A stretch of 64,000 nt of DNA from Pseudomonas fluorescens (GTDB lineage: Bacteria; Pseudomonadota; Gammaproteobacteria; Pseudomonadales; Pseudomonadaceae): positions 2,265,501 to 2,329,500 of the forward strand of contig NZ_LR134318.1 of the NCBI RefSeq assembly GCF_900636825.1, in the 5' to 3' direction. The notes beneath the pieces are model-generated. The model was not told the origin of the DNA, ran no database searches, and was given only the letters and a program-made list of their open reading frames with translations. Positions within the stretch are counted from its first letter, which is position 1. The number at the start of each line of letters is the position of its first letter. The translations under genes and the position numbers were made by a program. This document shows positions 60,434-64,000 of this stretch, one piece after another.

Positions 60434-61924
60434 ATGACAATGACCCGCAACGACTGGGAACAACGCTTCCAGTCCCTGACCATCGAATCCCGCGCGTTCA
60501 TCAACGGTGAATACCGCCCCGCGATCAGCGGCGACACGTTCGAATGCCTGAGCCCGGTGGACGGTCGCTTCCTCGCCGCCGTTGCCAGCACCGATGACGC
60601 GGACGCAAACCTCGCCGTCGAAGTCGCGCGCCAGTCTTTTGAATCCGGCGTGTGGGCGAAGAAAGCCCCGGCCGAACGCAAGCGCATCCTGATTCGCTTC
60701 GCCGATCTGATCCTGCAGAACCAGGAAGAGCTGGCGCTGCTGGAAACCCTCGACATGGGCAAACCGATCAGCGATTCGATGAGCATCGACATCCCGGCGA
60801 CCGCCAACGCGATCCGCTGGAGCGCCGAAGCCATCGACAAGATCTACGACGAAGTCGCTGCTACGCCGCACGACCAACTTGGCCTCGTCACCCGCGAGCC
60901 GTCCGGCGTGGTTGCCGCGATCGTGCCGTGGAACTTCCCGCTGATCATGGCCAGCTGGAAATTCGCCCCGGCGCTGGCCGCCGGCAACTCATTCATCCTC
61001 AAACCTTCGGAAAAGTCGCCACTGACTGCGATCCGCATCGCGCAACTCGCGCTGGATGCCGGCATTCCCAAAGGCGTGTTCAACGTCCTGCCAGGCTTTG
61101 GTCACACGGTCGGCAAAGCGCTGGCGTTGCACATGGATGTCGACGTGCTGGCTTTCACCGGCTCCACGGCGATTGCCAAGCAACTGATGATTTACGCCGG
61201 GCAAAGCAACATGAAACGCGTCTGGCTCGAAGCCGGCGGCAAGAGCCCGAACGTGGTGTTCGCCGACGCACCGGACTTGCGCGCAGCCGCACAGGCAGCG
61301 GCCGGTGCCATTGCCTTCAATCAGGGCGAAGTGTGCACCGCCGGCTCGCGTTTGCTGGTCGAACGTTCGATTCGCGAGCAGTTCATTCCGCTTTTGGTGG
61401 AAGCGCTGCAAGCGTGGAAACCGGGGCACGCTCTTGATCCTGCGACCACCGTCGGTGCGGTGGTCGATCAGCGTCAACTCGACAACGTGCTGCGCTACAT
61501 CGGCATCGGCCGTGAGGAGGGCGCTGAGCTGATTGCCGGCGGTCAACGCACCCTCGAAGAAACCGGTGGCCTCTACGTGCAGCCAGCGATTTTTGACGGT
61601 GTAACCAACGCGATGACCATCGCCCGCGAAGAGATCTTCGGCCCGGTGCTATCGCTGATCACCTTCGACACCGCCGAAGAAGCGCTGCAAATCGCCAACG
61701 ACAGCATCTTCGGTCTCGCCGCCGGCGTGTGGACCAGCAACCTCAGCAAGGCGCACACCTTCGCGCGCGGTTTGCGCGCTGGCAGCGTTTGGGTCAACCA
61801 GTACGACGGCGGCGATATGACCGCGCCGTTCGGTGGTTTCAAGCAATCGGGCAACGGTCGCGATAAGTCGCTGCACGCGTTCGACAAGTACACCGAGCTG
61901 AAAGCGACCTGGATCAAGCTCTAA
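60434..61924 (+). CDS. puuC: gamma-glutamyl-gamma-aminobutyraldehyde dehydrogenase
   Basis: A 496-residue aldehyde dehydrogenase. The NAD loop GSTAIAKQLMIYAG, catalytic Glu in VWLEAGGKSPNVVFADAP near 268 and nucleophile Cys in FNQGEVCTAGSRLLVERS near 301 are intact; the C-terminal NQYDGGDMTAPFGGFKQSGN is typical of PuuC/KauB-type enzymes. In the pathway it oxidises gamma-glutamyl-GABA-aldehyde to gamma-glutamyl-GABA. It follows the large palindrome after puuA and precedes puuB by 49 bases. Confidence 0.92.
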   Translation: MTMTRNDWEQRFQSLTIESRAFINGEYRPAISGDTFECLSPVDGRFLAAVASTDDADANLAVEVARQSFESGVWAKKAPAERKRILIRFADLILQNQEELALLETLDMGKPISDSMSIDIPATANAIRWSAEAIDKIYDEVAATPHDQLGLVTREPSGVVAAIVPWNFPLIMASWKFAPALAAGNSFILKPSEKSPLTAIRIAQLALDAGIPKGVFNVLPGFGHTVGKALALHMDVDVLAFTGSTAIAKQLMIYAGQSNMKRVWLEAGGKSPNVVFADAPDLRAAAQAAAGAIAFNQGEVCTAGSRLLVERSIREQFIPLLVEALQAWKPGHALDPATTVGAVVDQRQLDNVLRYIGIGREEGAELIAGGQRTLEETGGLYVQPAIFDGVTNAMTIAREEIFGPVLSLITFDTAEEALQIANDSIFGLAAGVWTSNLSKAHTFARGLRAGSVWVNQYDGGDMTAPFGGFKQSGNGRDKSLHAFDKYTELKATWIKL

Positions 61925-61973
61925 CTCTTTTACAGCGGCGGTCGCCCTGTGCTGGCGGCCTTCGGAGAAACGT

Positions 61974-63257
61974 ATGAAACAGCAACACGTAAACAGCTAC
62001 TACGCCGCCACCCGCAACGAAGTCATCGATTTTCCGGTTCTCGAAGAGTCGGTCGAGTGCGACGTGTGCATTATCGGCGCCGGCTACACCGGCTTGTCTT
62101 CGGCGCTGTTCCTCAGCGAAGCCGGCTACAAGGTCACGGTGCTGGAAGCGGCGAAAGTCGGTTACGGCGCCAGCGGTCGCAACGGTGGGCAACTGGTCAA
62201 CTCCTACAGCCGCGACGTCGATGTGATCGAAGAACGCTACGGCGACAAGACCGCGGAAATCCTCGGCAGCATGATCTTCGAGGGTGCTGACATCATCCGT
62301 TCGCGCATCAAGGATTACGACATCCAGTGCGACTATCGCCCCGGCGGTATTTTCGCGGCGATGAACAAGAAACAACTCAACGGCCTGGCTGAGCAGAAGC
62401 GCAGTTGGGAACGTTACGGCAATCGCAACCTGAAGATGCTCGACGCTGCGGACATTCGCCGCGAAGTCGGCTCCGACGCTTATGTCGGCGGCTTGCTGGA
62501 CCTGCAGGGCGGTCACGTCCATCCGCTGAATCTGGCGCTCGGTGAAGCTGCCGCGACCGTGCGTCTGGGCGGCAAGATCTATGAGCAGTCGGCTGCCGTG
62601 GAAATCAAGTACGGCGAACCCAACGTCGTGCGCACCGCCAAAGGCCAAGTCCGCGCCAAATACCTGTTGATCGCCGGCAACGCATATCTGCCGCAAGGCC
62701 TCGACAATCGGGTGACCGCGAAAAGCATGCCGTGCGGCTCGCAGATCGTCGTCACCGAACCGTTGAGCGAGAAACAGGCGCGCAATCTGATCACCAACAA
62801 TTACTGCGTTGAAGATTGCAATTACCTGCTGGATTACTACCGTCTCACCGCCGACAACCGTTTGCTTTACGGCGGCGGCGTGGTCTACGGCGCGCGTGAG
62901 CCGGACGACATCGAACAACTGATCCGCCCGAAGATTCTCAAAACCTTCCCGCAGCTCAAGGACGTGAAAATCGACTACCGCTGGACCGGCAACTTTCTGC
63001 TGACCATGTCACGCATGCCGCAATTCGGCCGCATCGAGAAAAACGCTTACTACATGCAGGGCTACAGCGGCCACGGCGTCACTTGCTCGCACCTGGCCGG
63101 CAAACTGATTTCGGAAATGATCCGCGGCGACGCCGAACGCTTCGATGCCTTCGCCTCGCTGCCGCACATGCCGATGCTCGGCGGCCGCACCTTCTCCGCG
63201 CCACTCACCGCCCTCGGCGCCGTCTATTACTCGCTACGCGACCGCTTTGGCATCTAG
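61974..63257 (+). CDS. puuB: gamma-glutamylputrescine oxidase
   Basis: A 427-residue flavin amine oxidase (DadA/GlpO fold). FAD is bound by CDVCIIGAGYTGLSSALFLS near residue 30 and VLEAAKVGYGASGRNGGQLV near 50. C-terminal MQGYSGHGVTCSHLAGKLIS near 360 is family-typical. PuuB oxidises gamma-glutamylputrescine to the aldehyde with release of ammonia and peroxide. The gene has GGAGAAACG ahead and a terminator behind. Confidence 0.93.
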   Translation: MKQQHVNSYYAATRNEVIDFPVLEESVECDVCIIGAGYTGLSSALFLSEAGYKVTVLEAAKVGYGASGRNGGQLVNSYSRDVDVIEERYGDKTAEILGSMIFEGADIIRSRIKDYDIQCDYRPGGIFAAMNKKQLNGLAEQKRSWERYGNRNLKMLDAADIRREVGSDAYVGGLLDLQGGHVHPLNLALGEAAATVRLGGKIYEQSAAVEIKYGEPNVVRTAKGQVRAKYLLIAGNAYLPQGLDNRVTAKSMPCGSQIVVTEPLSEKQARNLITNNYCVEDCNYLLDYYRLTADNRLLYGGGVVYGAREPDDIEQLIRPKILKTFPQLKDVKIDYRWTGNFLLTMSRMPQFGRIEKNAYYMQGYSGHGVTCSHLAGKLISEMIRGDAERFDAFASLPHMPMLGGRTFSAPLTALGAVYYSLRDRFGI

Positions 63258-63266
63258 GTTACCTCC

Positions 63267-63299
63267 CCGGCGGCGGTCCGAAAGGCCCCGCCGGTTTTT
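63267..63299 (+). terminator. terminator after puuB
   Basis: CCGGCGG and CCGCCGG stem with a GC-rich inner loop, then five T; 10 bases past the puuB stop. Confidence 0.75.
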
Positions 63300-63321
63300 C
63301 CCCTCAACAGCACACAAAACC

Positions 63322-63410
63322 TGTGGGAGCTGGCTTGCCAGCGATGGCGGTCTATCAGCAAAAAGAGATGTTGAATGTGCCATCCAATCGCTGGCAAGCC
63401 AGCTCCCACA
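63322..63410. repeat. REPIN, type A
   Basis: TGTGGGAGCTGGCTTGCCAG and the inverted CTGGCAAGCCAGCTCCCACA, about 50 bases apart. It lies between puuB and the regulator gene; the remaining gap (63411-63610) holds only the promoter region of that gene. Confidence 0.92.
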
Positions 63411-63610
63411 GATTTTGTATTCAGCCCAGAATTACCCCCGGCAGGCTCATTTCACCCACCGTCCATCGAACCTGCTGAGCAACACTCGCAAACGTGATTT
63501 AATAGCCGCCTTTCACGGTTCCGGGACACGGGAGCAACGTGATCCGCGCCATCTGCGCGGCACCCGCCACCCACCCCCATCGTCCTTAGTCGTTCTCACA
63601 TAAGGCTGTC

Positions 63611-64000
63611 ATGGATACGGGTTCTCGACTCAAACTAGTACGCGAAAGCTACAAACTCTCCCAGCGCGAACTCGCCCGGCGTAGCGGCGTGACCAATGCG
63701 ACCATCTCGCTGATCGAACAGAACCGCGTCAGCCCTTCTGTCAGCTCTCTGAAAAAGCTGCTCGAAGGCATTCCGATGTCGCTGGCCGACTTCTTCACCT
63801 TCGACCAACCCCCGCGCGAACATCAATATGTGTTCCGCGCCAACGAACAACCCGACCTCGGCCGCCATGGCCTGCGCCTGCTGCTGATCGGCGCCTCCGT
63901 GCCCAGCCGCCAGATGCGTTTGCTGCGCGAGCAATACGCACCGGGCGCGAGTTCCGGGGAAGAGCCGATTGTTCACGCTGAAGGCGAGGAGTGCGGGTTG
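63611..64000 (+). CDS. puuR: PuuR-like XRE-cupin regulator (C-terminal part outside window)
   Basis: The first 130 residues of a regulator. An XRE helix-turn-helix (LKLVRESYKLSQRELARRSG and VTNATISLIEQNRVSPSVSS) is followed by the beginning of a cupin sensor (FFTFDQPPREHQYVFRANEQ). E. coli PuuR has this architecture and represses the puu genes until putrescine is present. ATG 63611 follows AAGGCTGTC. The window ends before the cupin metal motif can be read. Confidence 0.88.
   Translation, partial: MDTGSRLKLVRESYKLSQRELARRSGVTNATISLIEQNRVSPSVSSLKKLLEGIPMSLADFFTFDQPPREHQYVFRANEQPDLGRHGLRLLLIGASVPSRQMRLLREQYAPGASSGEEPIVHAEGEECGL

Overview
The window reads as chromosomal DNA of a Pseudomonas of the fluorescens/koreensis type. 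Supporting signs are the GC-rich, wobble-biased coding, the many short palindromic repeats with TGTAGGAGCTGC and GTGGGAGCTGGC cores, a REP-associated tyrosine transposase, families largely confined to pseudomonads (DUF2790, DUF2388) and a Puu/Spu-type polyamine locus. There is no phage, plasmid, rRNA, tRNA or CRISPR. Sixty-four genes are called; the first and last are cut by the window edges.

Layout. 0-4.4 kb: a compact minus-strand operon (RpiR regulator, isochorismatase-like hydrolase, glutamine-synthetase homologue, N-formylglutamate amidohydrolase-like enzyme, APC permease) that looks like amine catabolism by glutamylation. 4.7-6 kb: histidine phosphatase plus cobF. 6.1-14.4 kb: FtrA-type regulator with rhodanese, an orphan binding protein and deacylase behind a possible Anr box, an esterase, mntH. 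14.6-18.4 kb: a carnitine/ketoacid CoA-transferase locus in the dhcR-dhcAB-atoB arrangement. 18.6-24 kb: sirtuin, then a two-component system divergent from a DUF2790/repeat-protein/DipZ operon, with two dyad operators between them. 24-33 kb: methyltransferase, phosphatidylcholine synthase, TerB-like protein, the RAYT transposase, a haem-oxygenase-like diiron enzyme with a partner methyltransferase, and ligD. 33-43 kb: small periplasmic proteins, sodC, mqo, an OBAP lipoprotein, an aldo/keto reductase, and a LysR/cupin pair. 43.6-49.5 kb: paoABC and a lactate permease. 49.7-53 kb: lipoproteins and thpR. 53.2-64 kb: the polyamine regulon (potGHIF, puuD, puuA, puuC, puuB, puuR-like).

Functional logic. 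The right end is a complete putrescine/spermidine uptake and gamma-glutamylation pathway: PotFGHI import, PuuA glutamylation, PuuB oxidation, PuuC dehydrogenation, PuuD release of GABA and glutamate. The left-end operon has the same ingredients in different families and may handle another amine.

The most unusual DNA is non-coding. A 141-bp unit made of a REPIN plus the 3' ends of both neighbouring genes is repeated six times at 42.8-43.6 kb. Similar REP-edge amplifications occur at 19.6 kb (49 bp x3), 37.5 kb (9 bp x7) and 26.95 kb (6 bp x4). A 217-bp near-perfect palindrome with 88-bp arms lies between puuA and puuC. All functional calls come from reading the sequence; no database search was possible.
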